Below are positions 1 to 9,135 of a stretch of DNA of 64,000 nt, piece after piece. The position numbers and the translations under genes were made by a program. The DNA is taken from NCBI RefSeq assembly GCF_900078385.1, contig NZ_FLQR01000013.1, forward strand, positions 1-64,000. Direction: 5' to 3'. How positions within the stretch are numbered: the first letter of the stretch is position 1; each line of letters begins with the position of its first letter. Under the pieces are notes generated by a model that had not been told where the DNA came from, did no database searches, and saw only the letters and a program-made list of their open reading frames with translations. The stretch comes from an uncultured Microbacterium sp. (GTDB lineage: Bacteria; Actinomycetota; Actinomycetes; Actinomycetales; Microbacteriaceae).

Positions 1-10
1 TGGGGACGGT

Positions 11-268
11 TCAGACGGTCGGGTCACCCGAGGTGCTGGTGGAGTTGCGCGTGACGCGCTCGCCGGCGACCGGATCGACGGTCCGCGTGACGGACTCGGT
101 CTGGCGGCGGCGCAGCATCATGACGATGCCGATGATGAAGATGAGAGCGCCCGCGCCCATCAGGATGTAGCCGATCATGTCGAGGTTGACGAACTCCACG
201 TCCACGTTGACGGCGTAGACGAGGATGGCTCCGATGACGAAGAGCGCGATTCCGGCTCCGATGCTCAT
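11..268 (-). CDS. DUF6458-type small two-helix membrane protein
   Basis: This 85-residue protein has two hydrophobic segments, about residues 3-21 and 31-50. An arginine-rich stop-transfer cluster and a polar, Thr/Ser-rich tail follow, so the tail is probably cytoplasmic. The sequence pattern matches the DUF6458 family of small actinobacterial membrane proteins, whose function is unknown. A clear AAGGAG ribosome-binding site precedes the ATG. The gene follows the SGNH hydrolase gene on the same strand after an 88-bp gap. No catalytic motif is visible. The family call is fairly secure; the role is unknown. Confidence 0.8.
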   Translation of the reverse strand: MSIGAGIALFVIGAILVYAVNVDVEFVNLDMIGYILMGAGALIFIIGIVMMLRRRQTESVTRTVDPVAGERVTRNSTSTSGDPTV

Positions 269-356
269 TTTGACTCCTTGTGGGTCGGTCGTGGTGTCAT
301 CATGACCGATCCCCGCGGCGCGGCGCCTCCTCTTGACAGCGCCGCGCCGATTGTGC

Positions 357-1133
357 TTAATCCGCCGCCGAGACGGCGGTCCAGGTGCCGTATTTCGGTG
401 CCCGACCGTCGCCGGACGATGTGCCGGTGAGCCGGCGCCGCACCCACGGCCCGAGGTGATCCCGCATGTACTCCGCGCGCCGGAGTCGCACGGCCTCCGG
501 CAGTTCGGGAAGCGACCACCACCCGTCGGGGACGCTCTCCCCGAGTGCGGTGAGCACGCGTGCCGCGACCCGGTGGTGGCCGCGCGCGTTCATGTGGAGG
601 CGGTCCTCGGACCAGTAGGCGGGCCGGGACAGCTCGGCATCCGGCCAGTTGAGGGCCTGGACGACGTCGCCGTGATCGCCCATCCGCTCGATCACGGCGG
701 CCGACATGAGGTCGCCGCGCCGTCGGATGACACGGCCCATCGGCAGCTGCGCCGACGGGTTCGCGCCCGAGAGCAGGATCAGGGTGACGCCCTCCTCGTC
801 GCACCGGCGCAGCACGTGCGTGAACGCATCCGCGATGTGCGCGATCGACGTGCGCGGACGCAGCATGTCGTTCCCGCCGCCGTTGAACGAGAGGTGAGTG
901 GGACGCAGAGCCAGGGCGGCCTCGAGCTGCTGGTGCACGATCGGCCACACGAGCTTGCCGCGGATGGCGAAGTTGGCGTAGGCGATCTCGTCACCGCGCG
1001 AGCGCGCCCACCCCTCGGCGACGAGATCCGCCCAGCCGCGCACCCTGCCGTCCGGGAGCTCGTCACCCACACCCTCGGTGAACGAGTCGCCGATGGCGGC
1101 GAAGCGCACGGCCGGCGTGTGCTCAGCGGTCAT
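357..1133 (-). CDS. SGNH/GDSL-family hydrolase
   Basis: This is a 258-aa esterase/lipase-like enzyme of the SGNH superfamily. The four signature blocks are readable: G-D-S-F-T-E-G with nucleophile Ser17, the block II glycine in R-G-K near residue 59, G-G-G-N-D with the oxyanion-hole Asn88, and a D-R-L-H block near residue 178 supplying the catalytic Asp and His. There is no signal peptide, so it is probably cytoplasmic. The substrate cannot be told from sequence. Its start overlaps the end of the upstream MFS transporter gene by 11 bp, which suggests co-transcription and perhaps processing of an imported ester. Confidence 0.85.
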   Translation of the reverse strand: MTAEHTPAVRFAAIGDSFTEGVGDELPDGRVRGWADLVAEGWARSRGDEIAYANFAIRGKLVWPIVHQQLEAALALRPTHLSFNGGGNDMLRPRTSIAHIADAFTHVLRRCDEEGVTLILLSGANPSAQLPMGRVIRRRGDLMSAAVIERMGDHGDVVQALNWPDAELSRPAYWSEDRLHMNARGHHRVAARVLTALGESVPDGWWSLPELPEAVRLRRAEYMRDHLGPWVRRRLTGTSSGDGRAPKYGTWTAVSAAD

Positions 1134-2484
1134 CGAGCGTCTGTCCCCTCTTGTCGACGAGTCCCCACGCGGCGCCTGCGGCCACCACGAAGAACACGGC
1201 GAAGACGATGAACAGCACGGGCACGCCCCCGAATGCGAGGAGCGGCGGCACGCTCAGCGGCGCGAGGATCGAGGCGATCCGGCCGACCCCGGCCGCCCAG
1301 CCCGAGCCCGTCGCGCGCAGCGATGTCGGGTACATCTCCGGCGTGACGGCGTAGAGCGCGCCCCAGGCGCCGAGGTTGAAGAACGACAGGGCCATGCCGG
1401 ACGCGATGATGAGCGTCTCAGTGCCGGCCTGACCGAACAGGACGGCCGAGACCGCGGAGCCGGCGAGGAAGACGGACAGCGTCAGGCGCCTCCCCCACAC
1501 CTCGATCAGCCACGCGGCCACGGCGTATCCGGGCAGCTGGGCGAGGGTGATGATGAGGGTGAACCCGAACGACTTCACGAGGTCGTACCCCTGCGAGAAC
1601 AGCAGGGTCGGGATCCAGATGAACGCACCGTAGTAGGCGAAGTTCACGCAGAACCAGACGAGCCACAGGCACGCCGTGCGCACCGAGAACTCCGCCGACC
1701 AGAGAGCCCGGAGCCGCTCCCCCGCCGTCGTCGCGGCGGGGCCCGCCAGGGTCGTCGCCGGGGCGTCCGGCTCGACGCGGCGACGCTGCGACGAGGCGAG
1801 CGCCGGCGACGCCTCGAGGCGCGCCACGACGGCCTCTGCCTCGCCGCGCCGGCCCTGCCGCTCCAGCCAGCGCGCCGACTCCGGCAGTCCCCACCGGATC
1901 ACGAGGGCGTAGACGGCCGGGATGGCCCCGATCGCGAAGGCCCACCTCCACCCCTCGTCGACGTTCGGGATGACGAAGAAGCCGATGAGCGCGGCGGCCG
2001 TCCAGCCGACGGCCCAGAACGCCTCCAGGATGACGATGAGGCGCCCGCGCATGCGGGCGGGGGCGAACTCGCTGACGTACGTGCTCGCCACGGGCAGCTC
2101 GGCCCCCAGGCCCAGGCCGACGAAGAAGCGCAGCACGAGGAGGAGCGCGAGACCGCCGACGAGCGCGCTCGCGCCGGTCGCGACGCCGTAGATCAGGAGC
2201 GTGATCGCGAACACCGAGCGGCGACCGAGTCGGTCGGCGAGGAGCCCGCCGAGCGTCGCGCCCACCGCCATCCCCACGAAGCCTGCGGACGCGATCCACG
2301 AGGCCTGCTCCCCCGTCAGCGACCACTCGCTGACGAGCACCGTGATGACGAACGAGATGAGGCCGACGTCCATGGCGTCCAGTGCCCAGCCGACGCCGGA
2401 GCCGCCGAGGATGCGGGCGTGGCCGCGCGTGAACGGGAGGGCGTCGAGGCGCGCCACCACCGTCGGAGTCGTGACATCGGTCAT
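1123..2484 (-). CDS. MFS transporter
   Basis: This 453-aa protein has about twelve hydrophobic helices and is a major facilitator secondary transporter of the inner membrane. The loop between helices 2 and 3 carries the conserved A-D-R-L-G-R-R motif, and P-E-S-A-R-W-L follows helix 6, as in the sugar-porter-like branch that also contains aromatic-acid and metabolite symporters. The central cytoplasmic loop, about residues 205-245, is long and charged. It lies between an LLM-class oxidoreductase gene (32 bp upstream) and an SGNH hydrolase gene (overlapping downstream). This suggests uptake of a substrate those enzymes modify; the substrate itself is not predictable. Confidence 0.85.
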   Translation of the reverse strand: MTDVTTPTVVARLDALPFTRGHARILGGSGVGWALDAMDVGLISFVITVLVSEWSLTGEQASWIASAGFVGMAVGATLGGLLADRLGRRSVFAITLLIYGVATGASALVGGLALLLVLRFFVGLGLGAELPVASTYVSEFAPARMRGRLIVILEAFWAVGWTAAALIGFFVIPNVDEGWRWAFAIGAIPAVYALVIRWGLPESARWLERQGRRGEAEAVVARLEASPALASSQRRRVEPDAPATTLAGPAATTAGERLRALWSAEFSVRTACLWLVWFCVNFAYYGAFIWIPTLLFSQGYDLVKSFGFTLIITLAQLPGYAVAAWLIEVWGRRLTLSVFLAGSAVSAVLFGQAGTETLIIASGMALSFFNLGAWGALYAVTPEMYPTSLRATGSGWAAGVGRIASILAPLSVPPLLAFGGVPVLFIVFAVFFVVAAGAAWGLVDKRGQTLDDR

Positions 2485-2516
2485 GACTGAATGCTACGGA
2501 TGCCGGGGACCCGCCG

Positions 2517-3548
2517 TCACCGCGACGCGAGCATGTCCTGCACGAGCGGCGCCACCTGGGTGCCGTAGAGCTCGATGGAGCGCATCATCCGCTCGTGCCC
2601 GAGCGTGCCGGTGGAGAACTTCATGTCGAACCGGTCCGCGCCGAGGGTGCGGACGGTGTCCGCGATCTTCCGGGCCACCGTCTCCGGCGAGCCGACGTAG
2701 AGGGCGCCCTCGGGGCCGACGTCGTGCTGGAAGCGCAGCCGGTTGTACGGCGGCCAGCCGCGCTCCCGGCCGATCGTGTCGTTCATCGACTGCACGCCCG
2801 GGTACGCCTCCTCCCACGCCTGCTGGTCGGTGTCGGCGACGTGACCCGGGGAGTGGACCCCGATCGGGAGCTTCCCGCGCCCGAAGCTGTCCAGCGAACG
2901 GTGGTAGAGGTCGACGAACGGCCGGAAGCGCCCGGCCGGCCCGCCGATGATGGCCAGCATGAGGCCGTAGCCGTGCCGAGCCGTGCGCACGACGGACTCC
3001 GGGCTGCCGCCGACGCCGACCCACGCCGTGAGGCCGTGTTCGGTCTTCGGGTAGACGTCCGCCTGGTCCAGCGACGCGCGGAGCGATCCCTGCCAGGTGA
3101 CGGGCTTCTCGGTGAGCAGCTGCGAGAACAGCTCGAGCTTCTCCTCGAAGAGCGTCTCGTAGTCGTGCAGGTCGTAGCCGAACAGGGGGAACGACTCGAT
3201 GAAGGACCCGCGGCCGAGGATGACCTCCGCGCGACCGTGCGAGACGGCATCCAGCGTCGAGAAGCGCTCGAACACCCGCACCGGGTCGTCACTGGAGAGC
3301 ACCGTGACGGCCGTGCCGAGTCGGATGTGCGAGGTGCGCGCCGCGGCGGCCGCGAGGACGATCTCGGGGCTCGAGACCGCGAACTCCGGGCGGTGGTGCT
3401 CCCCCACGCCGAAGAAGTGGACGCCCACCTCGTCGGCGAGCACCGCCTGATCGACGACGTGCCGGATCGTCTGCGCGTCGCTGACGCGCCGACCCTCCGC
3501 GTCCAGGGTGATGTCGCCGAAGGTGTCCAGGCCCAGGTGTACCGTCAT
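2517..3548 (-). CDS. LLM-class flavin-dependent oxidoreductase
   Basis: This 343-aa protein has the luciferase-like monooxygenase fold. It begins M-T-V-H-L-G-L-D-T-F-G and includes the family patterns G-V-G-E-H-H and R-L-G-T-A-V-T-V-L. Such enzymes use reduced flavin and oxygen to oxidise small organic substrates, or F420 in some branches. The reading frame is open 29 codons further upstream, but the ATG at 3548 is chosen because AAAGGGA precedes it and the homologous N-terminus begins there. It may be co-transcribed with the MFS and hydrolase genes downstream. The substrate is unknown. Confidence 0.88.
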   Translation of the reverse strand: MTVHLGLDTFGDITLDAEGRRVSDAQTIRHVVDQAVLADEVGVHFFGVGEHHRPEFAVSSPEIVLAAAAARTSHIRLGTAVTVLSSDDPVRVFERFSTLDAVSHGRAEVILGRGSFIESFPLFGYDLHDYETLFEEKLELFSQLLTEKPVTWQGSLRASLDQADVYPKTEHGLTAWVGVGGSPESVVRTARHGYGLMLAIIGGPAGRFRPFVDLYHRSLDSFGRGKLPIGVHSPGHVADTDQQAWEEAYPGVQSMNDTIGRERGWPPYNRLRFQHDVGPEGALYVGSPETVARKIADTVRTLGADRFDMKFSTGTLGHERMMRSIELYGTQVAPLVQDMLASR

Positions 3549-3656
3549 GATTCGTCCCTTTCCATGCTGATGAATGGAACTCGGCGCATCGGGCGTGCAT
3601 TCCCGATGGGATCGCGGCGCATTCCGCCGGCGCACTCACCAGCGTACGGTGGCCCC

Positions 3657-4283
3657 ATGGCCCTCTTCGAGGATCGCGCCGCGGCGGGCCGCGACCTCGC
3701 TCGCGCGCTGGATGACCGGCGCGGCGGTGACGCCCTCGTCGTCGGGCTGCCGCGCGGCGGCGTCGTCGTCGCGGCAGAGGTCGCGCGGGCGCTCGGCCTT
3801 CCGCTGACCGCCGTCGCGGTGCGCAAGCTCGGCGCGCCGCGCCACGAGGAGTTCGCGGTCGGGGCGATCGCCGACGGGGTCCGTGTCGTGCATCCGGATG
3901 CCGACGGCTGGGCGACACCGGCGCAGCTCGCCGCCGTGGAGAAGGCGGAGCGGGAGGAGCTGCGGCGGCGCGAGGCGCTCTACTCGGTGCCGGGGCGCGA
4001 CCCCGCGGGGCGGACAGTCATCGTCGTGGACGACGGCGTCGCGACCGGCGCGACGGCGACGGCGGCATGCCGCTCGCTGCGCGCCCACGGCGCGGCGCAC
4101 ATCGTGCTCGCGGTGCCCGTCGCACCGGCGGCCTGGCGGCCGGAGCCGGGCGTCGCGGAGGAGTACGTGTGCCCGCACCCGCAGCGGAACCTGTGGGCGG
4201 TGGGCCAGTACTACGACGACTTCCGTCAGACGCGCGACGCGGAGGTCGTGGCGCTGCTCGCCCGCGACCTCCGCGTCGACTGA
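3657..4283 (+). CDS. Phosphoribosyltransferase-domain protein
   Basis: This 208-aa protein has a type I phosphoribosyltransferase fold. The PRPP-binding loop V-D-D-G-V-A-T-G-A-T is at residues 124-133, and an upstream G-L-P-R-G-G motif at 30-35 is typical of the Rossmann-like core. In related actinobacterial proteins this domain occurs alone or fused to hydrolases, and the base it acts on is unclear. Here it stands alone on the plus strand, divergent from the LLM oxidoreductase and convergent with the DUF885 gene, whose stop is only 6 bp away. Residues 79-82 (His-Pro-Asp-Ala) are encoded by a 12-bp palindrome, GCATCCGGATGC. Confidence 0.8.
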   Translation: MALFEDRAAAGRDLARALDDRRGGDALVVGLPRGGVVVAAEVARALGLPLTAVAVRKLGAPRHEEFAVGAIADGVRVVHPDADGWATPAQLAAVEKAEREELRRREALYSVPGRDPAGRTVIVVDDGVATGATATAACRSLRAHGAAHIVLAVPVAPAAWRPEPGVAEEYVCPHPQRNLWAVGQYYDDFRQTRDAEVVALLARDLRVD

Positions 4284-4289
4284 CGGTGC

Positions 4290-5966
4290 TCAGCCCTGCG
4301 CGAGCGCCATCCGCAGGGTGTCCAGTCCGACGCCGCCGAGGGTCAGCGCCCGCATGTGGAACTGCTTGATGTCGAACGCGTCGCCCGCGCGCTGCTCGGC
4401 CTCGTCGCGGATCTGCTCCCAGATGCGCTGGCCGACCTTGTACGACGGCGCCTGCCCGGGCCAGCCGAGGTAGCGGTTGACCTCGAACTGGATGAACTCG
4501 TCCGACATGTTGACGTTCCGGCGCATGAACGCGAGCGCGTAGTCGGCGTCCCACACCCCCTCGCCGTCGAGCTTCGGCTTCTGCAGGTGCACGCCGATGT
4601 CGAGCACGACGCGCGCGGCGCGCATGCGCTGACCGTCGAGCATGCCGAGACGGTCGGCCGGGTCGTCGAGGTAGCCCAGCTGTTCCATGAGGCGCTCCGC
4701 GTAGAGCGCCCAGCCCTCCGCGTGCCCGCTCGAGCCGGCGAGGAGCCGGCGCCAGGAGTTGAGCTCCGCACGGTTGTACACGGCCTGCGCGATCTGCAGG
4801 TGGTGGCCGGGGACGCCCTCGTGGTACACGGTCGTCAGCTCGCGCCAGGTGTCGAAGGTGTCGACGCCCTCCGGAACCGACCACCACATGCGGCCGGGAC
4901 GGGAGAAGTCGTCGGTCGGGCCCGTGTAGTAGATGCCGCCCTCGTTCGTGGGCGCGATCATGCACTCGAGCTTCTTGATGGGGTCCGGGATGTCGAAGTG
5001 CGTGCGGCCGAGCTCGGCGACGGCGCGGTCGCTCGTCTCCTGCATCCACTTCTGGAGCGCGTCGGTGCCGCGGAGCTTGCGGGACTCGTCGGCCTCGAGG
5101 AAGGCGACGGCCTCCTCGACGCTCGCGCCGGCCTTGATCTCCTTCGCGATGGACTCCTGTTCGGCGACCATGCGGGACAGCTCCTCGACCCCCCACTCGT
5201 ACGTCTCGTCGAGGTCGATCGTGGCCCCGAGGAAGCGGCGGGAGTGCAGGGCGTACAGCTCGCGGCCCACGGCGTCCTCGGCGCCCGCGGCGGGCGCGAG
5301 CTCGTCGGAGAGGAAGGAGGCGAGGCCGTCATACGCGACGCGCGCGGCGTCGGCGTTGCCGGACAGGTCGCGGGCGAGCGAGGCGGGCAGCGAGCCCTCC
5401 TCCGGCGAGGCCTCGGCGGCGAACGTCGCGAAGAAGCCCTGGGCCGCGGTGTACCGGCCGATCTGGGTGACGACCTCGGACACCTGGCGGCGCGCGGGGA
5501 CGACGCCCTGCGCGATCCCCTGACGAAGGGTTTCGACGTAGCCGTCGATGGCGGCCGGGATCGCTCCGAGCCGGGTGGCGACGACCGCCCAGTCGTCGAC
5601 GGTGCTCGTCGGCATGAGGTCGAAGACGCTGCGCAGGTCCTGCGCGGGCGAGGCGATCACGTTGAGGTCGCGCAGGTGCGCGCCGGCGTCGTACATCTCG
5701 AGGTGCAGGGACAGGTCGCCCTTCAGGTCGGCCTTGGTCACGACGTCGACCTGGTCGACGGGCTCGGCCGCCTCCAGCGCCGCGAGGGTCGCCGCGGCGG
5801 CCGCCCGGCCGCGCTCCGTCCCTGCCGGCGACAGATCGTCGAGACGGTCGTTGTATTCGGATCGCCCGATGTAGGTCGCCAGGCCCGGGGACAGTTCGGC
5901 GACGGTGTCGACCCAGCCGTCGGCGATCTCATCGATCGGCGTGGGAGTGCGCTGTGCGTCAGTCAT
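4290..5966 (-). CDS. DUF885-family putative metalloenzyme
   Basis: This 558-aa protein belongs to DUF885, a family related to gluzincin-type peptidases. The signature H-E-G-V-P-G-H-H is at residues 382-389 and would supply metal ligands and the catalytic Glu. Its length is usual for the family. No signal peptide is visible, so a cytoplasmic location is likely. It lies 32 bp downstream of polA on the same strand and could be read through from it. Family assignment is secure from the motif; peptidase activity and substrate are inference. Confidence 0.85.
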   Translation of the reverse strand: MTDAQRTPTPIDEIADGWVDTVAELSPGLATYIGRSEYNDRLDDLSPAGTERGRAAAAATLAALEAAEPVDQVDVVTKADLKGDLSLHLEMYDAGAHLRDLNVIASPAQDLRSVFDLMPTSTVDDWAVVATRLGAIPAAIDGYVETLRQGIAQGVVPARRQVSEVVTQIGRYTAAQGFFATFAAEASPEEGSLPASLARDLSGNADAARVAYDGLASFLSDELAPAAGAEDAVGRELYALHSRRFLGATIDLDETYEWGVEELSRMVAEQESIAKEIKAGASVEEAVAFLEADESRKLRGTDALQKWMQETSDRAVAELGRTHFDIPDPIKKLECMIAPTNEGGIYYTGPTDDFSRPGRMWWSVPEGVDTFDTWRELTTVYHEGVPGHHLQIAQAVYNRAELNSWRRLLAGSSGHAEGWALYAERLMEQLGYLDDPADRLGMLDGQRMRAARVVLDIGVHLQKPKLDGEGVWDADYALAFMRRNVNMSDEFIQFEVNRYLGWPGQAPSYKVGQRIWEQIRDEAEQRAGDAFDIKQFHMRALTLGGVGLDTLRMALAQG

Positions 5967-5998
5967 CCTCCGAGCCTAAACCGACCCGGGCCGCGAGA

Positions 5999-8632
5999 TC
6001 AGTGACCCGCCTCGTTCCAGTCCGCGCCGTGGCCGATCTGCACGTCCAGCGGCACAGTCAGCTCGGCCGCATCGCCCATGCGACTGCGGACGATGCGCTC
6101 GACGGCATCCCACTCCCCCGGAGCCACCTCGACGACGAGCTCGTCGTGGATCTGCAGCAGCACGCGCGACGTGAGCTGCTCGGCGGCGAACTCGCCGTGG
6201 ATGCGGAACAGCGCGATCTTCATGATGTCGGCGGCGCTGCCCTGGATCGGCGCGTTGAGGGCGGCGCGTTCGGCATTCTCGCGGAGGACCCGGTTGGGGC
6301 TCGACAGGTCGGGGAACGGTCGACGGCGCCCGAAGATCGTCTCGGTGAAGCCGTCGATGCGGGCCTGCTCGACGGAGGAGCGCAGGTAGTCGCGGACAGC
6401 CCCGAAGCGCGCGAAGTACTCCATCATGAGCTGTTTCGCCTCGGACTGCTCGATGCGCAGCTGCTTGGACAGACCGAACGCGGACAGCCCGTAGACGAGG
6501 CCGTACGACATGGCCTTCACCTTCGTGCGCATGGCGGATGTGACGTCGGCCGGCTCGACGCCGAAGACGCGGGCGCCGACGAAGCGGTGCAGGTCCTCAC
6601 CGGAGTTGAACGCCTCCACGAGCCCCGGGTCGCCGGAGAGGTGCGCCATGATGCGCATCTCGATCTGCGAGTAGTCGGCCGTGAGGAGCGTCTCGTACCC
6701 CGTGCCCACCTCGAAGGCGGCGCGGATGCGGCTGGACTCCTCGTTGCGGATCGGGATGTTCTGGAGGTTGGGGTCGGTGCTGGAGAGGCGCCCCGTCTGG
6801 CTGCCGGTCTGGACGTAGGTGGTGCGGATCCGACCGTCCGCGGCGATCGCGACGTCGAGGGACTCGATGATCTGCCGCAGCTTCATCGCCTCGCGGTGCT
6901 GCAGCAGCAGGTCGAGGAACGGGTGCGGGTTCGTCTCCTGCAGGTCTGCCAGGACGGCGGCATCCGTGGAGTACCCCGTCTTCGTCTTGCGGGTCTTCGG
7001 CAGCTGCAGCTGGTCGAAGAGCACCTCCTGCAGCTGCTTGGGCGAGCCGAGGTTCACCTCCCGCTCGATCGTCGCGTACGCCTGCTGCGCGATCGCGTCG
7101 GCGCGGGCGGCGAGCTCGGCGGAGAACGTCGACAGCTTCACGTGCGAGACGACGACGCCCGCGAGCTCCATGTCGGCGAGGGTGTCGAGGGTGGGCAGCT
7201 CGATGTCGGCGAGGACGGATGCCACGCTCTCCGGCAGCTCGGCGCGCAGCGCCTCGGCCACGCGCAGCGTGTACCAGGAGAGCTGACCGGGCGTCGCGCC
7301 CTCCGTCTCGGGGACGAGCTGGGTGGGGTCTGCTTCGGGAAGCGTCTCATCGAGGTAGCGGCCGACGAGGTCGGAGAGGTTCTTGTCCGGCAGGCTCGGG
7401 CGCAGGAGCCACCCGGCCAGCAACGGATCGAAGGCGAGTCCGGCCAGGCGGACGCCGGCGCGGCGCAGCGCCTTGACCTGCGGCTTCGCGTCGGTGAGCA
7501 CCTTCGGGGCATCGCCCTCCAGCCAGGGGCGGAGGGCGGCTGCGGCCTCGTCGGTCCAGGCGGTCTCGACGGCCGCTCCGGTGCTCGCGAGGCCGATGCG
7601 GACCGGGAGCCCGGCCTGCATCACGAGGGTCACGCCGACCTCGCCGTCGGCCGCCGCCACCCATGCGGCGATCCCCGCCGGGTCGGGCTCGGTCGCATTC
7701 GGGGCGGCGGCGCCCGGGCGGGCGGGGGTCTCGGCCGGATCGGCCCCCATCGCTTCGAAGACGCGCGGCAGCAGGGTGCGGAACTCCAGACGCGAGAAGA
7801 TGTCGCGCACGGCTTCGGCGTCGATCGGCTGCACGGCGAGGTCGGCGGGGCTCGCCTCGAGCTCCACGTCGCGCAACAGGGTGTTCAGCCCCCGGTTGCG
7901 CCGGACCCCGTCGAGGTGCTCGCGCAGGTTGCCGCCCACGACGCCCTTGATCTCGTCGGCGCGGGCGAGGAGTTCATCGAGCGATCCGTACTGCGTGAGC
8001 CACTTGACGGCGGTCTTCTCGCCCACCTTCGGCACGCCCGGGAGGTTGTCGCTCGTCTCCCCCACGAGCGCGGCGATGTCCGGGTACTTCTCCGGCGGGA
8101 GGCCGTACTTCTCGACGACGGCGTCGGGCGTGTAGCGCTTGAGCTGCGAGACGCCCTGCACGTTCGGGTAGAGCAGCGTCACATCGTCGGTGACGAGTTG
8201 GATGGTGTCGCGGTCGCCGGAGCACACCAGCACGTCGTAGCCGAGCGCGGCCCCCTGCGTCGCGAGGGTCGCGAGGATGTCGTCGGCCTCGAAGTCCTCC
8301 TTCGTGAGGACGCGGACGTTCATGGCCTGGAGGCACTCCTGCAGGAGGGGGATCTGCCCCTTGAACTCCGCCGGCGACTCCGACCTGTTCGCCTTGTACT
8401 CCGCGTACTCCCGGGTGCGGAACGACTGGCGCGACGTGTCGAACGCGACCGCGAGATGGGTGGGCTTCTCGGCCTTCACGAGGTTCACGAACATCGACAG
8501 GAAGCCGTAGATCCCGTTCGTGTGCTGGCCGTCCTTCGTGGAGAAGTTGTCGACCGGGAGCGCGAAGAACGCACGGTAGGCCAGCGAATGGCCGTCGACG
8601 ACGAGAAGGGTAGGCTTTGCGGAGTCCGTCAC
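5999..8632 (-). CDS. polA: DNA polymerase I
   Basis: This 877-aa repair and Okazaki-fragment-maturation polymerase has three parts: a 5'-3' exonuclease domain (about residues 1-300), a central domain and a C-terminal polymerase domain. Polymerase motif A, D-Y-S-Q-I-E, puts the catalytic Asp at 653. Motif B contains K-A-M-S-Y-G-L-V-Y-G. Motif C, Q-I-H-D-E-L, has Asp830. The central 3'-5' exonuclease domain lacks the acidic metal-binding motifs, as is usual in actinobacteria, so proofreading is not expected. It starts with GTG and is divergent from the thioesterase gene with a 56-bp gap. Confidence 0.98.
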   Translation of the reverse strand: MTDSAKPTLLVVDGHSLAYRAFFALPVDNFSTKDGQHTNGIYGFLSMFVNLVKAEKPTHLAVAFDTSRQSFRTREYAEYKANRSESPAEFKGQIPLLQECLQAMNVRVLTKEDFEADDILATLATQGAALGYDVLVCSGDRDTIQLVTDDVTLLYPNVQGVSQLKRYTPDAVVEKYGLPPEKYPDIAALVGETSDNLPGVPKVGEKTAVKWLTQYGSLDELLARADEIKGVVGGNLREHLDGVRRNRGLNTLLRDVELEASPADLAVQPIDAEAVRDIFSRLEFRTLLPRVFEAMGADPAETPARPGAAAPNATEPDPAGIAAWVAAADGEVGVTLVMQAGLPVRIGLASTGAAVETAWTDEAAAALRPWLEGDAPKVLTDAKPQVKALRRAGVRLAGLAFDPLLAGWLLRPSLPDKNLSDLVGRYLDETLPEADPTQLVPETEGATPGQLSWYTLRVAEALRAELPESVASVLADIELPTLDTLADMELAGVVVSHVKLSTFSAELAARADAIAQQAYATIEREVNLGSPKQLQEVLFDQLQLPKTRKTKTGYSTDAAVLADLQETNPHPFLDLLLQHREAMKLRQIIESLDVAIAADGRIRTTYVQTGSQTGRLSSTDPNLQNIPIRNEESSRIRAAFEVGTGYETLLTADYSQIEMRIMAHLSGDPGLVEAFNSGEDLHRFVGARVFGVEPADVTSAMRTKVKAMSYGLVYGLSAFGLSKQLRIEQSEAKQLMMEYFARFGAVRDYLRSSVEQARIDGFTETIFGRRRPFPDLSSPNRVLRENAERAALNAPIQGSAADIMKIALFRIHGEFAAEQLTSRVLLQIHDELVVEVAPGEWDAVERIVRSRMGDAAELTVPLDVQIGHGADWNEAGH

Positions 8633-8688
8633 CCTGCAAGCCTAGCCAGCGGAGGCGACACCCGATCCGGACCGTGCGAAGGCGAACG

Positions 8689-9123
8689 ATGACCTCTGAC
8701 ACCAGCCCTGCATCCGTCGACGGACTCGACTGGGCGGCGCGCCGGGGACTCGGTGCGCTCGCCGAGAAGATGGGGATGCGGATCACCGAGTTCGGCGTCG
8801 ACCGGTGCGTCGCGACGCTGCCGGTCGAGGGCAACACCCAGCCGGTCGGGCTCATGCACGGCGGCGCCTACGTCGTCCTCGGGGAGTCGCTGGGCTCGAT
8901 GGCCGCGAACCTCCACGCGGGGCCCGGTCGCCTCGCGGTGGGCGTCGACATCAACGCCACCCACACCCGGTCGGCCACGAGCGGCATCGTCACGGGCGTG
9001 TGCACGCCGATCCACCTGGGTCGCAGCGTCACGGTGCACGAGATCGTCGTCACCGACGATCAGGGTCGGCGCTGCTCGACGATCCGGATCACGAACATGA
9101 TCAAGGATCTGCCCGCGAGCTGA
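8689..9123 (+). CDS. Hotdog-fold thioesterase (PaaI/YdiI-like)
   Basis: This 144-aa acyl-CoA thioesterase is of the PaaI/YdiI type. The hotdog-fold core is visible: a hydrophobic lead, P-V-G-L-M-H-G-G-A-Y-V-V-L-G-E-S with the usual H-G-G and an acidic residue on the hot-dog helix, then G-V-D-I-N-A-T-H. The family hydrolyses aromatic or other acyl-CoA thioesters. The frame is open further upstream, but the ATG at 8689 is chosen from homology and the weak purine-rich stretch before it. It is divergent from polA and convergent with the ANTAR regulator, 12 bp apart. The physiological substrate is unknown. Confidence 0.87.
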   Translation: MTSDTSPASVDGLDWAARRGLGALAEKMGMRITEFGVDRCVATLPVEGNTQPVGLMHGGAYVVLGESLGSMAANLHAGPGRLAVGVDINATHTRSATSGIVTGVCTPIHLGRSVTVHEIVVTDDQGRRCSTIRITNMIKDLPAS

Positions 9124-9135
9124 TCCCGCGCGGCG

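Noticed and set aside
265..948. Arg-rich minus-strand frame overlapping the SGNH hydrolase
   Set aside because: Shadow frame; the SGNH frame carries all four catalytic blocks.
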